Of a stretch of DNA of 33,113 bases, positions 1 to 8,410 are shown one piece after another (position 1 is the stretch's first letter; each line of letters opens with the position of its first letter). This stretch comes from Burkholderiales bacterium (GTDB taxonomy: Bacteria; Pseudomonadota; Gammaproteobacteria; Burkholderiales; Burkholderiaceae_B). The stretch is from NCBI GenBank assembly GCA_021300475.1, contig JAJTDO010000009.1:12283-45395 (forward strand), read 5' to 3'. Position numbers and translations under genes: made by a program. A model generated the notes under the pieces. The model was not told the origin of the DNA. It saw nothing but the letters and a program-made list of their open reading frames with translations, and searched no databases.

Positions 1-183
1 AAAGTTATCGCTGAAACCGCTGATTTGTGGTTTCACTGCATGGTGCTGCTGTCTTTCCATGGCCTTGAGCCTGCCCATGTTTTGGCTGAGTTGCAACGCA
101 GGGTAGGGGTGTCCGGTCTTGAAGAAAAGGCAAGTCGGAAAGCCATTGCCCGCGAACAGGAAGAAAAAGGAAAAACCCTATGA
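1..183 (+). CDS. hisE: Phosphoribosyl-ATP pyrophosphatase, C-terminal part (5' end outside window)
   Basis: Reading from base 1 in frame 1 gives 60 residues before a TGA. They include [20 protein letters not shown] and a following LEEKASRK stretch, which match the C-terminal helices of HisE, an all-alpha MazG-like pyrophosphohydrolase. HisE hydrolyses phosphoribosyl-ATP to phosphoribosyl-AMP in the second step of histidine biosynthesis. The start lies upstream of the window. The stop overlaps the hinT start as ATGA (180-183), so the two genes are probably translationally coupled at the end of a his operon. It could instead be the C-terminal half of a HisIE fusion, but in Burkholderiales hisI and hisE are normally separate. 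Confidence 0.85.
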   Translation, partial: KVIAETADLWFHCMVLLSFHGLEPAHVLAELQRRVGVSGLEEKASRKAIAREQEEKGKTL

Positions 184-530
184 GCGACAACTGTATTTTT
201 TGCAAAATTGTGAAGGGCGAAATTCCGTCCCGCAAGGTGTATGAAGACGACGACATACTCGCGTTTCATGACATCAAGCCGGCTGCACCTGTGCATTTCC
301 TGATTATTCCGAAAATGCACATTGAGTCATTGGACACAGCCGACATGTCCCAACAACTGGTGTTGGGAAAAATGTTGGCCAAGGCCGGCGAACTCGCCAG
401 AAGCCAGGGACTCACAGATGGCTTTCGCACCATCGTGAATACGGGGCGTATCGGTTGTCAGGAGGTGTATCATTTGCATATGCACATTCTGGGCGGTCCC
501 AATCCATTGGGTGTGATGTTGGCGCACTGA
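180..530 (+). CDS. hinT: HIT-family nucleotide-binding protein (purine nucleoside phosphoramidase)
   Basis: A 116-residue protein opening with [20 protein letters not shown], the classic HinT N-terminus with two zinc-type cysteines (Cys5, Cys8). It carries the histidine triad HLHMH at His98/100/102 near the C-terminus. Family members hydrolyse AMP-lysine and other nucleoside phosphoramidates in the cytoplasm. Length is normal for the family. The ATG overlaps the hisE stop by four bases, and tatA follows 37 bases after the stop, so hisE-hinT-tatABC may be a single transcript. Confidence 0.95.
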   Translation: MSDNCIFCKIVKGEIPSRKVYEDDDILAFHDIKPAAPVHFLIIPKMHIESLDTADMSQQLVLGKMLAKAGELARSQGLTDGFRTIVNTGRIGCQEVYHLHMHILGGPNPLGVMLAH

Positions 531-567
531 TCACGCGTATTTTTGGGTAAGTTGTAAGGAGTTAGTC

Positions 568-807
568 ATGGGTTCATTCAGTATTTGGCATTGGTTGATT
601 GTTCTGGTCATCGTAATGCTGGTGTTTGGTACAAAAAAACTGCGCAATATGGGGTCTGACCTCGGCGGTGCTGTAAAAGGCTTCAAAGAGGGCATGAAAG
701 ATGGCGGCGCCGAAGGTGCTGCTGCAGACACTTCAGCGCAAAAGTTGTCGGATCCGCATGCAGATAAAACCATCGATGTGGTGGCCAAAGAGAAGTCGTC
801 CTCCTGA
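568..807 (+). CDS. tatA: Sec-independent protein translocase subunit TatA
   Basis: A 79-residue protein with one N-terminal membrane helix (about residues 6-20) followed by the Phe20-Gly21 hinge, then a basic amphipathic helix ([20 protein letters not shown]) and an acidic, flexible tail. This is the standard TatA architecture. TatA oligomerises to form the conduit for folded twin-arginine substrates across the inner membrane. A strong AAGGAG ribosome site lies at 556-561, upstream of the ATG. tatB follows after 12 bases. The downstream petA product, a Rieske protein, is a classic Tat substrate, so the proximity makes functional sense. Confidence 0.95.
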   Translation: MGSFSIWHWLIVLVIVMLVFGTKKLRNMGSDLGGAVKGFKEGMKDGGAEGAAADTSAQKLSDPHADKTIDVVAKEKSSS

Positions 808-819
808 TCGGGTTTTGTC

Positions 820-1263
820 ATGTTTGATGTCGGTTTCTCTGAAATGATCGTGATCGGGATCGTCGCCCTTGTGGTGATCGGCCCCGAGCGTCTTCCCAAG
901 GTGGCCAGAACCGTGGGTCACCTGATCGGTCGGGCACAACGCTACGTCAGTGACGTCAAACGCGACATCGACCGCGAAGTTCAGATTGACGAGTTGCGCA
1001 AATTGCAGTCACAAATGCAGGACGCAGCACGAGAGATTGAAACCAGCGTTTCCAGTTCTGTGGCAGAGGTCAAGCAGGAACTGGACAAAACAGAGGGCGA
1101 GCTGACAGCGGTTGCCGATAGTCTGAATTCTGGCGACACCGTGGCAACGGCTGAAACAGTGACTGGGCCTGTCGCATTGTCGGATGCCGCCCCCGTTTTA
1201 AGTAACGATGAATCCAGGCCTGCAACATCCACTTCAGTTCCCACCCAACCAACGCAGGTTTAA
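820..1263 (+). CDS. tatB: Sec-independent protein translocase subunit TatB
   Basis: 147 residues. The N-terminus has the TatB-type membrane helix with Glu8 and the hinge [16 protein letters not shown] (Gly21-Pro22), followed by a long charged amphipathic helix (about 25-100). The C-terminal tail is Thr/Val/Pro-rich and of low complexity. TatB forms the substrate receptor with TatC. The Gly-Pro hinge and the length separate it from TatA. It sits 12 bases after tatA and 11 bases before tatC, in the usual tatABC order. Confidence 0.95.
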   Translation: MFDVGFSEMIVIGIVALVVIGPERLPKVARTVGHLIGRAQRYVSDVKRDIDREVQIDELRKLQSQMQDAAREIETSVSSSVAEVKQELDKTEGELTAVADSLNSGDTVATAETVTGPVALSDAAPVLSNDESRPATSTSVPTQPTQV

Positions 1264-1274
1264 ACGCCGTATCC

Positions 1275-2015
1275 ATGAGTCAAGCAGAAGAGAGTTTCAT
1301 TTCCCACCTTGTTGAATTGCGCGACCGCTTGTTGCGGGCCGTAATTGCTGTGGGAGTTGTGTTTGCACTGCTCATGATCTGGCCGGGTGCTGCCTATTTC
1401 TGGGATCTGCTGGCAACACCCCTGCGGGCTGCCTTGCCTGAGGGTACAAAGATGATTGCCACGGGTGTCATCACACCTTTCATGATCCCCATCAAGCTCA
1501 CCGGCATGGTCGCCTTTGTCATTGCGCTGCCCTATATCTTGTTTCAGGTGTGGGCGTTTGTTGCGCCGGGCTTGTACCAGCATGAAAAACGTCTGGCCTT
1601 GCCTTTGGTGGTTTCAAGTACCTTGCTGTTTCTCATAGGCATTGCGTTTTGCCACTTCGTGGTGTTCGGCAGTGTCTTCAAGTTCATTTCAGACTTCGCG
1701 CCTGCCAGCATTACACCTGCACCTGACATTGAGGCCTACCTGAGTTTTGTGCTGACCATGTTCGTGGCTTTTGGCGTCACCTTCGAGGTGCCCATTGTGG
1801 TGGTGGTGCTGGTGTATTTTGGTCTGGTGACAACAGAAAAGCTTGTTGAGATTCGGGGCTATGTCATTGTTGTTGCGTTCATCATCGCTGCAGTGGTGAC
1901 GCCGCCCGATGTGCTGTCGCAATTGTTTCTGGCCATTCCACTGTGCGTGCTCTATGAGCTTGGCATTTTGGTGTCCAAAGCAGTGGGTAAGCGGGAACAG
2001 CACCTCGTTGAGTGA
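1275..2015 (+). CDS. tatC: Sec-independent protein translocase subunit TatC
   Basis: A 246-residue polytopic protein that starts SFISHLVELRDRLLRAV, the conserved cytoplasmic N-terminal motif contacting the twin-arginine signal. It has about six hydrophobic segments and the family-typical FxVP region at TFEVPIVVVV. It ends with the conserved helix containing TPPDVLSQLFLAIP. It is the core signal-peptide receptor of the Tat complex. It is the last gene of the tat cluster and meets the S1C protease gene convergently across 51 bases, in which I see no convincing terminator hairpin. Confidence 0.96.
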   Translation: MSQAEESFISHLVELRDRLLRAVIAVGVVFALLMIWPGAAYFWDLLATPLRAALPEGTKMIATGVITPFMIPIKLTGMVAFVIALPYILFQVWAFVAPGLYQHEKRLALPLVVSSTLLFLIGIAFCHFVVFGSVFKFISDFAPASITPAPDIEAYLSFVLTMFVAFGVTFEVPIVVVVLVYFGLVTTEKLVEIRGYVIVVAFIIAAVVTPPDVLSQLFLAIPLCVLYELGILVSKAVGKREQHLVE

Positions 2016-2066
2016 TTGCCCAAGTCAGACACCTTGCTGACGTTCGCCGCTTACACCGTGAAAAGC

Positions 2067-3245
2067 TCACTCCTCATCTTCGCGTCCGCGCAGCATTTTC
2101 GGGGGTGTTGGACGGCGTCCGATTTTAACGTCTGCAGTCACTTCCTTACCGTTTCGCAACACCAGCAGCTTGCTGTTTTGCTCGGGCTGCAATTGCGCAA
2201 TCATGTTGAGCATTTCCGTGGTGTCGCGCACTGGTGCATCGCCGACTTTCAGTAAAATATCACCGACCTTGATGCCGGCTTTGTCTGCCGGCCCGCCCCG
2301 CATGACGCCTGAAATAATGGTGCCTTCCTGCTTGGGCAATTTGAAAGCCTCCGCAAGCTCCGGTGTTATGTCTTGGGGTTCCACCCCAATATAGCCCCGA
2401 ACCACGGCACCCGTAGTGATGATGGCCTCCATGACCTGTCTGGCTGTGTTGGCGGGAATGGCAAAGCCTATGCCCAAAGAACCGCCGCTGCGCGAATAAA
2501 TTGCCGTGTTGATGCCCAATAAATTGCCCTGGGCATCCACAAGTGCCCCTCCTGAGTTGCCCGGATTGATGGCGGCGTCTGTCTGAATGAAATTCTCGAA
2601 GGTGTTGATGCCAAGGTGGCTACGCCCCAAGGCACTGATAATACCCATGGTGACTGTCTGACCAACGCCGAAAGGGTTGCCAATGGCCAGCACCATGTCG
2701 CCCACCTGCGCTTGGTTCACATGTCCAAAAACAATGGAGGGTGGGTCTTTTATGTCTATTTTCAGCACTGCGATGTCGGTTTCCGGGTCGCTGCCCACCA
2801 CTCTGGCAATCGCTTTGCGTCCGTCTGCCAATGCTACTTCGATTTCATCAGCAGATTCAATAACGTGGTGGTTGGTGAGAATGTAACCTTGAGGGCTGAC
2901 AATCACCCCTGAACCAAGGCTTGAGCTGCGTTCTTTGGGGTCTTTCGGATCTTCAGGCTCTCCGAAGTATTTGCGGAATTGCGGATCATCCAGCAAGGGA
3001 TGTTCCGCTGGCAGCCTGACCTGTTGCGTTGTAAAAATATTAACCACTGCTGGCATGGCACGTTTGGACGCTTCGCTGAAACCGAAAGCGCTGCCTTGAG
3101 GGTTGGGCCTTGCTTCAAAAACCTGCACAATAGAAGAAACCAACCTGAAGCCAGACCATTCCGGTTTAAGCGTTGTGACTACGAACATCACAGCCACCAC
3201 AACGGTGGCGGCCTGTGAAAAATACAACCATGTTTTTTTGAGCAT
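2067..3245 (-). CDS. S1C-family periplasmic serine protease (DegS/DegQ-like, one PDZ domain)
   Basis: With the ATG at 3245 the protein has 392 residues: an uncleaved-looking N-terminal membrane anchor (about 6-25), a trypsin-like domain (about 60-270) and one PDZ domain (about 285-375). The triad is visible as His127 in TNHHV, Asp157 in TDIAVLK and Ser231 in GNSGG. A single PDZ plus a membrane anchor resembles DegS more than the two-PDZ DegP/DegQ, so I give no symbol. It should act on misfolded or regulatory proteins at the periplasmic face. An upstream TTG at 3308 would add 21 residues, but these lie inside the divergent nif3 gene and look unlike a protease N-terminus, so I reject it. The start lies 13 bases from the nif3 start. 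Confidence 0.9.
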   Translation of the reverse strand: MLKKTWLYFSQAATVVVAVMFVVTTLKPEWSGFRLVSSIVQVFEARPNPQGSAFGFSEASKRAMPAVVNIFTTQQVRLPAEHPLLDDPQFRKYFGEPEDPKDPKERSSSLGSGVIVSPQGYILTNHHVIESADEIEVALADGRKAIARVVGSDPETDIAVLKIDIKDPPSIVFGHVNQAQVGDMVLAIGNPFGVGQTVTMGIISALGRSHLGINTFENFIQTDAAINPGNSGGALVDAQGNLLGINTAIYSRSGGSLGIGFAIPANTARQVMEAIITTGAVVRGYIGVEPQDITPELAEAFKLPKQEGTIISGVMRGGPADKAGIKVGDILLKVGDAPVRDTTEMLNMIAQLQPEQNSKLLVLRNGKEVTADVKIGRRPTPPKMLRGREDEE

Positions 3246-3258
3246 GAACGAGGAACCG

Positions 3259-4023
3259 ATGTTTGAAAGCGCCTGTATGACCCCGACTGAATTGGCGGGA
3301 GTGCTCAATAACGTCCTACAGCCGGAAAGAATATCCGATTATTGCCCAAATGGCCTTCAGGTGGAAGGACGCCGTGACATACGCAGGGTAATTACGGGGG
3401 TTACCGCCTCAATGGCCTTCTTGAAGGCCGCCACAGAAAAAGGGGCCGATGCTGTTCTTGTGCACCATGGTTTGTTCTGGAAGGGCGATCCGCCAACCCT
3501 GACTGGCTTTCGCAGACAGCGACTTGCGCATGTACTGGCTCACGATTTGAACGTGTTTGCCTACCATTTGCCTCTGGATGTGCATCCTGTGATGGGCAAC
3601 AACATTCAGTTGGGTCTGCAAATGGGCTGGGAGTTAAAAGCAACTGTCGGTGACAAGGGGTTGGTGTGCGTCGGTGAAGCCCCGCAGGCGATGACGGTGG
3701 CGCAGTGGTGCCGGGAGATTGAAAGCAAGTTCGGACGCCATGTGGAATGCATTGGTGATGCAAACCGAAGCATCAAGAAGTTTGCATGGTGTACCGGAGG
3801 TGCAGCCTCCTATGTTGAGTTGGCATCGCTTCAAGGCGTGGATGCCTACCTGACCGGAGAGCTCTCTGAACCGGCCGTGCACGTCGCAATGGAAACCAAC
3901 ACAGTGCTCCTCGGGGCGGGTCACCACGCCACCGAGCGAGGTGGGGTATTGGCAATCGGTGAATTTTTAAAACTTAATCACGGTTTGGATGTGGAATTCG
4001 TGGATTTTCCGGTTCCAGTGTGA
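3259..4023 (+). CDS. Nif3-like dinuclear metal-centre hexameric protein
   Basis: From the ATG at 3259 the product is 254 residues, normal for the bacterial Nif3/DUF34/YbgI family. Metal-binding motifs are present: VHHGLFW, HLPLDVHP and the C-terminal GHHATERGG. The PNGLQVEG motif near the N-terminus is also typical. The open frame extends further upstream, but 3259 has a GAGGA ribosome site at the right distance, while earlier starts run into the protease gene. The ATG at 3277 is another possible start. Family members are proposed to be metal-dependent hydrolases, including a role as GTP cyclohydrolase 1 type 2 in older annotations; the real substrate is unsettled. It lies divergently to the S1C protease and just upstream of petABC. 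Confidence 0.9.
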   Translation: MFESACMTPTELAGVLNNVLQPERISDYCPNGLQVEGRRDIRRVITGVTASMAFLKAATEKGADAVLVHHGLFWKGDPPTLTGFRRQRLAHVLAHDLNVFAYHLPLDVHPVMGNNIQLGLQMGWELKATVGDKGLVCVGEAPQAMTVAQWCREIESKFGRHVECIGDANRSIKKFAWCTGGAASYVELASLQGVDAYLTGELSEPAVHVAMETNTVLLGAGHHATERGGVLAIGEFLKLNHGLDVEFVDFPVPV

Positions 4024-4180
4024 ATTTTTGTCGGTTATACCCCTCTAAACTGTAACCAATTCATCCATGCTCGTTTCAAGGGCTATTCGGTTCAGGTAAA
4101 ATAGAGGTTTATCAAAGTACGCCCTCAATATTGGCGCTTGGTGCTTTGCTGGCTCGGTTTTTTTTAAGAATGGGGTTTTG

Positions 4181-4786
4181 ATGAGTAACAATCAACCTGA
4201 AGATGATGGTCGCCGCACGTGGATGATTGCCTGTGGCGCAATGGGTGGAGTGGGCGCGTTGGCGGCTGCCAACGTTCTGGTGGGTACACTGCCGCCGTCT
4301 GAACGCGCGAAGGCCGCTGGTGCGCCAGTTGAGGTCGAAGTGGGTGACATGAAGCCGGGCGAAATGCGCACGGTGGAATGGCGCGGCAAGCCGGTGTGGA
4401 TCGTTCGCCGCAATGAAGAAATGATGGCCAGTCTCAAGGTCACCGAAGACAAGGTTGCTGATCCTAAATCTGATCGCAAACCCTCAGAATTGACACCGGA
4501 ATACGCCAGAAATCAGGGTCGTTCCATCAAGCCGGAATTTCTGGTTGCCGTCGGCATCTGTTCGCACCTTGGTTGTTCACCCTCTGCGCGTTTCGCAGCC
4601 GGTGCCCAGCCAAGCTTGCCAGACGATTGGGTGGGAGGCTTTTTGTGTCCTTGTCACGGTTCAACCTTCGACATTGCCGGTCGCGTTTATAAAAATAAAC
4701 CAGCGCCCGACAACCTCGAGGTTCCCCCTCACATGTATTTGTCCGACACACGCATCGTCGTGGGTCTGGACAAGAGTGGCGCGTAA
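4181..4786 (+). CDS. petA: Ubiquinol-cytochrome c reductase iron-sulfur (Rieske) subunit
   Basis: Starts at the ATG at 4181 (an in-frame TTG lies one codon upstream), giving 201 residues. A GRRTWM stretch followed by a hydrophobic segment (residues 11-35) is the Tat-type signal anchor. The 2Fe-2S site is visible: Cys127 and His129 in CSHLGC, and Cys156 and His159 in CPCHGS, with Cys132 and Cys158 placed for the disulfide. It transfers electrons from ubiquinol to cytochrome c1 on the periplasmic side. It heads petABC, with petB 30 bases downstream. The 157 bases upstream include a possible TAAAAT -10 box at 4097-4102, but I see no good -35. Confidence 0.96.
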   Translation: MSNNQPEDDGRRTWMIACGAMGGVGALAAANVLVGTLPPSERAKAAGAPVEVEVGDMKPGEMRTVEWRGKPVWIVRRNEEMMASLKVTEDKVADPKSDRKPSELTPEYARNQGRSIKPEFLVAVGICSHLGCSPSARFAAGAQPSLPDDWVGGFLCPCHGSTFDIAGRVYKNKPAPDNLEVPPHMYLSDTRIVVGLDKSGA

Positions 4787-4816
4787 GCGTCTGTCATCTC
4801 CGAGAGCGAGGCATTC

Positions 4817-6082
4817 ATGGCTGCGGAAAAGCAAGTGGAAACAACGGGTTTGTTGGGATGGATCGATCAACGGTTCCCCCTGACATCCACATACAAAGCC
4901 CATTTATCGGAGTATTACGCTCCGAAAAACTTTAACTTCTGGTACTTCTTTGGTTCACTGGCGCTGTTGGTGCTGGTCATCCAGATTGTGACCGGTATAT
5001 TTTTGGTCATGCACTACAAGCCGGATGCAGAACGCGCATTCCAGTCGGTCGAATACATCATGCGAGATGTTCCGTGGGGTTGGTTGGTGCGCTACATGCA
5101 CTCAACAGGCGCCTCCATGTTCTTTGTGGTTGTTTACCTGCACATGACCCGCGCGTTGCTATACGGTTCTTACCGCAAGCCGCGTGAACTGGTCTGGATT
5201 TTCGGCGTTGCAATTTTCTTGTGCCTGATGGCTGAGGCGTTCATGGGCTACTTGTTGCCTTGGGGTCAGATGTCCTATTGGGGCGCTCAGGTGATTGTGA
5301 ACCTGTTCTCCGCCATTCCTGTGGTGGGTCCTGATCTGGCCATTCTGATTCGCGGCGATTATGTGGTGTCTGATGCAACCCTCAACCGGTTCTTCTCCTT
5401 CCACGTTATTGCAGTGCCTCTGGTTCTGCTGGGTCTGGTGGTTGCGCACATTGTGGCGTTGCACGAAGTTGGGTCGAACAACCCTGACGGCGTCGAAATC
5501 AAGCTGAAAAAAGACGCGCGTGGTGTGCCTTTGGATGGAATTCCGTTCCACCCTTACTACACAGTGCACGACATCATGGGTGTGGGCGTATTTTTGATGG
5601 TGTTTACTGCCATTGTGTTCTTCGCACCTGAGATGGGCGGCTATTTCCTTGAGTACAACAACTTTGTGCCGGCCGATCCTCTGAAAACGCCTGCGCACAT
5701 CGCACCGGTGTGGTATTTCACACCGTTCTACTCTGTGTTGCGTGCCAATACTTTCAACTTCTTCTGGCTGGATGCAAAGTTGTGGGGCGTAATTTTCATG
5801 GGTGCCGCCGTTGTCATTTTGTTTTTCCTGCCTTGGCTGGACAAGAGTGAGGTGAAGTCAATTCGCTATCGCCCCACGCTGCACAAAGTGATCTACACTG
5901 TATTCGCCATTGCCTTCATTATCTTGGGTTATTTGGGTACGCAGTCTCCATCACCTGTGGGTGAAGTGCTGTCTCAGGTTTGCACGCTGATTTACTTCGG
6001 CTTCTTCCTGACTATGCCAGTGTGGTCTCGACTGGGTGAATTCAAGCCCGTGCCAGACCGCGTGGTGTTTGTTCCCCACTGA
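4817..6082 (+). CDS. petB: Ubiquinol-cytochrome c reductase cytochrome b subunit
   Basis: A 421-residue polytopic membrane protein. Four heme-ligating histidines are visible: His95 and His109 in the first half of the bundle, and His196 and His211 in the matching helix (FHVIAVPLVLLGLVVAH). The quinol-oxidation site motif reads PVWY in place of the PEWY of mitochondria and alphaproteobacteria; I recall the valine form as common in beta and gammaproteobacteria. It carries both hemes b and both quinone sites of the bc1 complex. It is intact, full length, and 17 bases upstream of petC. Confidence 0.97.
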   Translation: MAAEKQVETTGLLGWIDQRFPLTSTYKAHLSEYYAPKNFNFWYFFGSLALLVLVIQIVTGIFLVMHYKPDAERAFQSVEYIMRDVPWGWLVRYMHSTGASMFFVVVYLHMTRALLYGSYRKPRELVWIFGVAIFLCLMAEAFMGYLLPWGQMSYWGAQVIVNLFSAIPVVGPDLAILIRGDYVVSDATLNRFFSFHVIAVPLVLLGLVVAHIVALHEVGSNNPDGVEIKLKKDARGVPLDGIPFHPYYTVHDIMGVGVFLMVFTAIVFFAPEMGGYFLEYNNFVPADPLKTPAHIAPVWYFTPFYSVLRANTFNFFWLDAKLWGVIFMGAAVVILFFLPWLDKSEVKSIRYRPTLHKVIYTVFAIAFIILGYLGTQSPSPVGEVLSQVCTLIYFGFFLTMPVWSRLGEFKPVPDRVVFVPH

Positions 6083-6099
6083 CCGACAGAGAGAGCTAA

Positions 6100-6855
6100 A
6101 TGAAGAAATTTCTAGCGATGTTGTTGTTGTTGCCGGCTCTGGCTTTCGGGTCAGAGGGTGGCATTACGCTTGACCGCGCACCAGATCGCTCCGGCGATCT
6201 GACAGCGCTGCAAAATGGCGCCAAGCTGTTTGTGAATTACTGCTTGAATTGCCACGGCGCTGCGCTGATGCGTTTCAACCGGTTGCGCGACATTGGTCTG
6301 ACCGAAGATCAGATCAAGGCCAATCTGCTGTTCACCACAGACAAAGTGGGCGAAACCATGAAAACTGCCATGACCTCTAAAGATGCGAAAGCATGGTTCG
6401 GTGGCGAACCGCCAGATTTGTCTGTGATTGCGCGTGCAAAATCGTCTGAAAAAGGTTCAGGTGCAGATTACCTCTACACCTACCTGCGTACTTACTATCG
6501 CGATGACACCCGTTCCACTGGTTGGAACAACCTGGCTTACCCCAATGTCGGCATGCCGCATGTTTTGTGGGAATTACAGGGTCAGCGCACGGCGAAGTAT
6601 GTTGAGGAAAAAGATCCGCACGATCACTCCAAAACCATACACAAGTTTGAAAAGTTTGAGCAACTCACGCCTGGCACCATGAAGCCCGGTGAATATGATG
6701 TTGCAATGGCTGATCTGGTGGGCTTTTTGCAGTACATGAGCGAACCGGTTAAAAATACACGTGTGCGTTTAGGCGTTATTGTGTTGCTGTTTTTAGGTAT
6801 CTTCACGGTTGCCGCATGGCGCCTGAATGTTGCATATTGGAAAGACATTAAGTAA
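6100..6855 (+). CDS. petC: Cytochrome c1
   Basis: 251 residues with an N-terminal signal peptide (MKKFLAMLLLLPALAFGSEG), a heme c attachment site CLNCH (Cys48, Cys51, His52), a plausible distal Met ligand in NVGMPHVLW, and a single C-terminal membrane anchor (about 225-245) ending in positively charged residues. It accepts electrons from the Rieske centre and passes them to a soluble or membrane cytochrome c. It is the last gene of petABC. A strong intrinsic terminator follows 20 bases after the stop. Confidence 0.96.
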   Translation: MKKFLAMLLLLPALAFGSEGGITLDRAPDRSGDLTALQNGAKLFVNYCLNCHGAALMRFNRLRDIGLTEDQIKANLLFTTDKVGETMKTAMTSKDAKAWFGGEPPDLSVIARAKSSEKGSGADYLYTYLRTYYRDDTRSTGWNNLAYPNVGMPHVLWELQGQRTAKYVEEKDPHDHSKTIHKFEKFEQLTPGTMKPGEYDVAMADLVGFLQYMSEPVKNTRVRLGVIVLLFLGIFTVAAWRLNVAYWKDIK

Positions 6856-6875
6856 CTGCTTAATGCTTACCAACG

Positions 6876-6906
6876 GCTGAGGCGTATTTACGCCTCGGCT
6901 TTTTTC
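6876..6906 (+). terminator. Rho-independent terminator after petABC
   Basis: The sequence GCTGAGGCG, loop TATTTA, CGCCTCGGC forms a nine-pair stem with one G-T wobble. It is followed directly by a run of seven T. It closes the petABC transcript and separates it from sspA, which starts 20 bases later. Confidence 0.9.
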
Positions 6907-6925
6907 ATTTAAGGGTAGTCACAAT

Positions 6926-7528
6926 ATGATGGTTCTTTATTCGGGAACAACCTGTCCGTTTTCCCAGCGCTGCCGTTTCGTGTTGTTCGAAAAAGGCATG
7001 GATTTTGAAGTCAAAGATGTTGATCTGTTCAATAAGCCAGATGACATCAATGTCATGAACCCCTACGGTCAGGTGCCGATTCTGGTGGAACGTGATTTGG
7101 TTCTCTATGAGTCAAACATCATCAACGAATACATTGATGAGCGCTTTCCCCATCCGCAATTAATGCCTGCAGACCCTGTCATGCGTGGTCGTGCCCGTTT
7201 GTTCCTGTTTAATTTTGAGCGAGAGTTGTTCGTTCACGTGACGACACTGGAAAAAGCAGGTAACCCCAAGGCAATGGAAAAAGCACGCCAAGCCATCCGT
7301 GAGCAACTGACGCAAATTTCCCCTATTTTTGTCAAGAACAAGTTTATGTTGGGTGAAGAGTTTTCGATGCTGGATGTTGCCTTGGCGCCGTTGTTGTGGC
7401 GTCTGCAGCATTATGAAATTGAATTGCCCAAGGCGGCTGCACCGGTCATGAAGTATGCTGAGCGCATATTCCAGAAGCCAGCCTTCATTGAGGCGCTGAC
7501 GCCCTCTGAGAAGGTGATGCGTCGCTAA
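6926..7528 (+). CDS. sspA: Stringent starvation protein A (glutathione S-transferase fold)
   Basis: A 200-residue GST-like protein: an N-terminal thioredoxin-fold domain with TTCPFSQRCR and the cis-proline motif GQVPILVERD, then LYESNIINEYIDERFPHP, followed by an all-alpha C-terminal domain. SspA binds RNA polymerase and lacks normal GST activity in characterised members; it supports stationary-phase and acid-stress gene expression. Pairing with sspB 47 bases downstream is the usual arrangement. The start is at ATGATG (6926); the second ATG is equally possible. Confidence 0.93.
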   Translation: MMVLYSGTTCPFSQRCRFVLFEKGMDFEVKDVDLFNKPDDINVMNPYGQVPILVERDLVLYESNIINEYIDERFPHPQLMPADPVMRGRARLFLFNFERELFVHVTTLEKAGNPKAMEKARQAIREQLTQISPIFVKNKFMLGEEFSMLDVALAPLLWRLQHYEIELPKAAAPVMKYAERIFQKPAFIEALTPSEKVMRR

Positions 7529-7575
7529 AAAGTGACCTTGTTGTTTGTTTTATATTCAGTGTTCAGAGAGTTGCC

Positions 7576-8139
7576 GTGACTGAAGTTTCAACCAAACCTT
7601 ATTTGATCCGCGCCATTTACGAATGGTGCTCAGACTGTGGCTACACGCCTTATATCGCTGTGGCGGTGGATGAGCGGACGCAGGTGCCACGTGAGTTCGT
7701 AAAAAATGGGGAGATCGTGTTGAATATTTCAGCAACGGCGACCAACCGGCTTGATCTGGGCAACGAGTGGATAGATTTTCAGGCGCGCTTTGGTGGGCGT
7801 GCCCGCGATCTCAGCATTCCGATCGAAAACGTGACCGCCATTTATGCCAGGGAAACAGGGCATGGTATGGCGTTTGATGTGCCCAAGGCGCTGGCGTTGG
7901 CACCTGACTTTGATGAGGCTGAACCCGGTTTTGATCAGGATGAATCCGCGGGCGAAATGACAAATCAAGTGACAAATCAGGTGTTGTTGCAAGATTCCAA
8001 CAGTAAGCCATTTCCCCCGGATCGCAGTGTTGGCAAGGGTTCTGAGGGACCCGACGATGAAGGCGGGGGCGGAAATCTCAAGCCGGATTCAGGTTCTCCA
8101 CCAAAGCGCAGCAAAAATCATTTAACTAGGGTAAAATAA
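7576..8139 (+). CDS. sspB: ClpXP protease specificity-enhancing factor SspB
   Basis: 187 residues from a GTG start preceded by an AGAGAG ribosome site. The folded substrate-binding domain (about 5-110) begins PYLIRAIYEWCSDCGYTPYI and contains the strand segment FGGRARDLSIPIENVTAIYA. A long low-complexity, acidic and Gly/Pro-rich linker follows, then a short basic tail. SspB tethers ssrA-tagged peptides to ClpXP: the folded part binds the tag and the C-terminal tail docks on ClpX. The tRNA-Thr gene starts eight bases after its stop. Confidence 0.93.
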   Translation: MTEVSTKPYLIRAIYEWCSDCGYTPYIAVAVDERTQVPREFVKNGEIVLNISATATNRLDLGNEWIDFQARFGGRARDLSIPIENVTAIYARETGHGMAFDVPKALALAPDFDEAEPGFDQDESAGEMTNQVTNQVLLQDSNSKPFPPDRSVGKGSEGPDDEGGGGNLKPDSGSPPKRSKNHLTRVK

Positions 8140-8147
8140 TGTTCTTC

Positions 8148-8223
8148 GCCGCTTTAGCTCAGTTGGTAGAGCAACCGCCTTGTAAGCGGTAGGTCGTCAG
8201 TTCGAATCCGACAAGCGGCACCA
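8148..8223 (+). tRNA. tRNA-Thr (anticodon TGT)
   Basis: A cloverleaf can be folded by eye. The acceptor stem GCCGCTT (8148-8154) pairs with AAGCGGC (8213-8219). The D-arm contains AGCTCAGTTGGTAGAGC. The anticodon stem ACCGC/GCGGT holds a CTTGTAA loop with anticodon TGT (Thr, reading ACA). The T-arm carries TTCGAATCC. The discriminator base is A8220 and the CCA end is encoded (8221-8223). No further tRNA follows. The next 187 bases up to ubiX hold no gene or clear signal that I can see. Confidence 0.96.
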
Positions 8224-8410
8224 ATATCTTTTTTCTGAATCAGCGCTGTGTGGGGTAAGTCACAAACTCACTTCAAACAGCGTTGTATTTCAGGCCTCTA
8301 CATCTCAAGTTTCTATCATCAAGATTAAAACTACCTTCAGCAGTTAAATACCCCGGGTTTTCAACCCAAAAAATTCAAACACCGATTTTCAATGAAATGC
8401 TGTTTTGCGC

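Noticed and set aside
3103-3258. N-terminal extension of the Nif3 protein
   Set aside because: The upstream part of the frame is the antisense of the protease gene. The ATG at 3259 has a proper ribosome site and gives the family's usual length.
2067-3308. Longer protease gene starting at TTG 3308
   Set aside because: The added 21 residues are coded inside nif3, look unlike a protease N-terminus, and the ATG at 3245 directly precedes a good membrane anchor.
4030-4042. TCGGTTATACCC shared with the left flank of the TnpB element (22050-22061)
   Set aside because: A 12-base match is expected by chance many times in a 33 kb window. The surrounding sequences do not match.
8351-8372. GGGTTTTCAACCC hairpin next to an A-run, as a terminator for ubiX or the tRNA
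   Set aside because: In the ubiX direction the T-run comes before the stem, not after it, and the stem is only five pairs. In the plus direction an A-run follows.
8148-8410. tRNA-Thr as an integration site of a genomic island
   Set aside because: No integrase gene and no copy of the tRNA 3' end is visible downstream. Ordinary operon genes follow.
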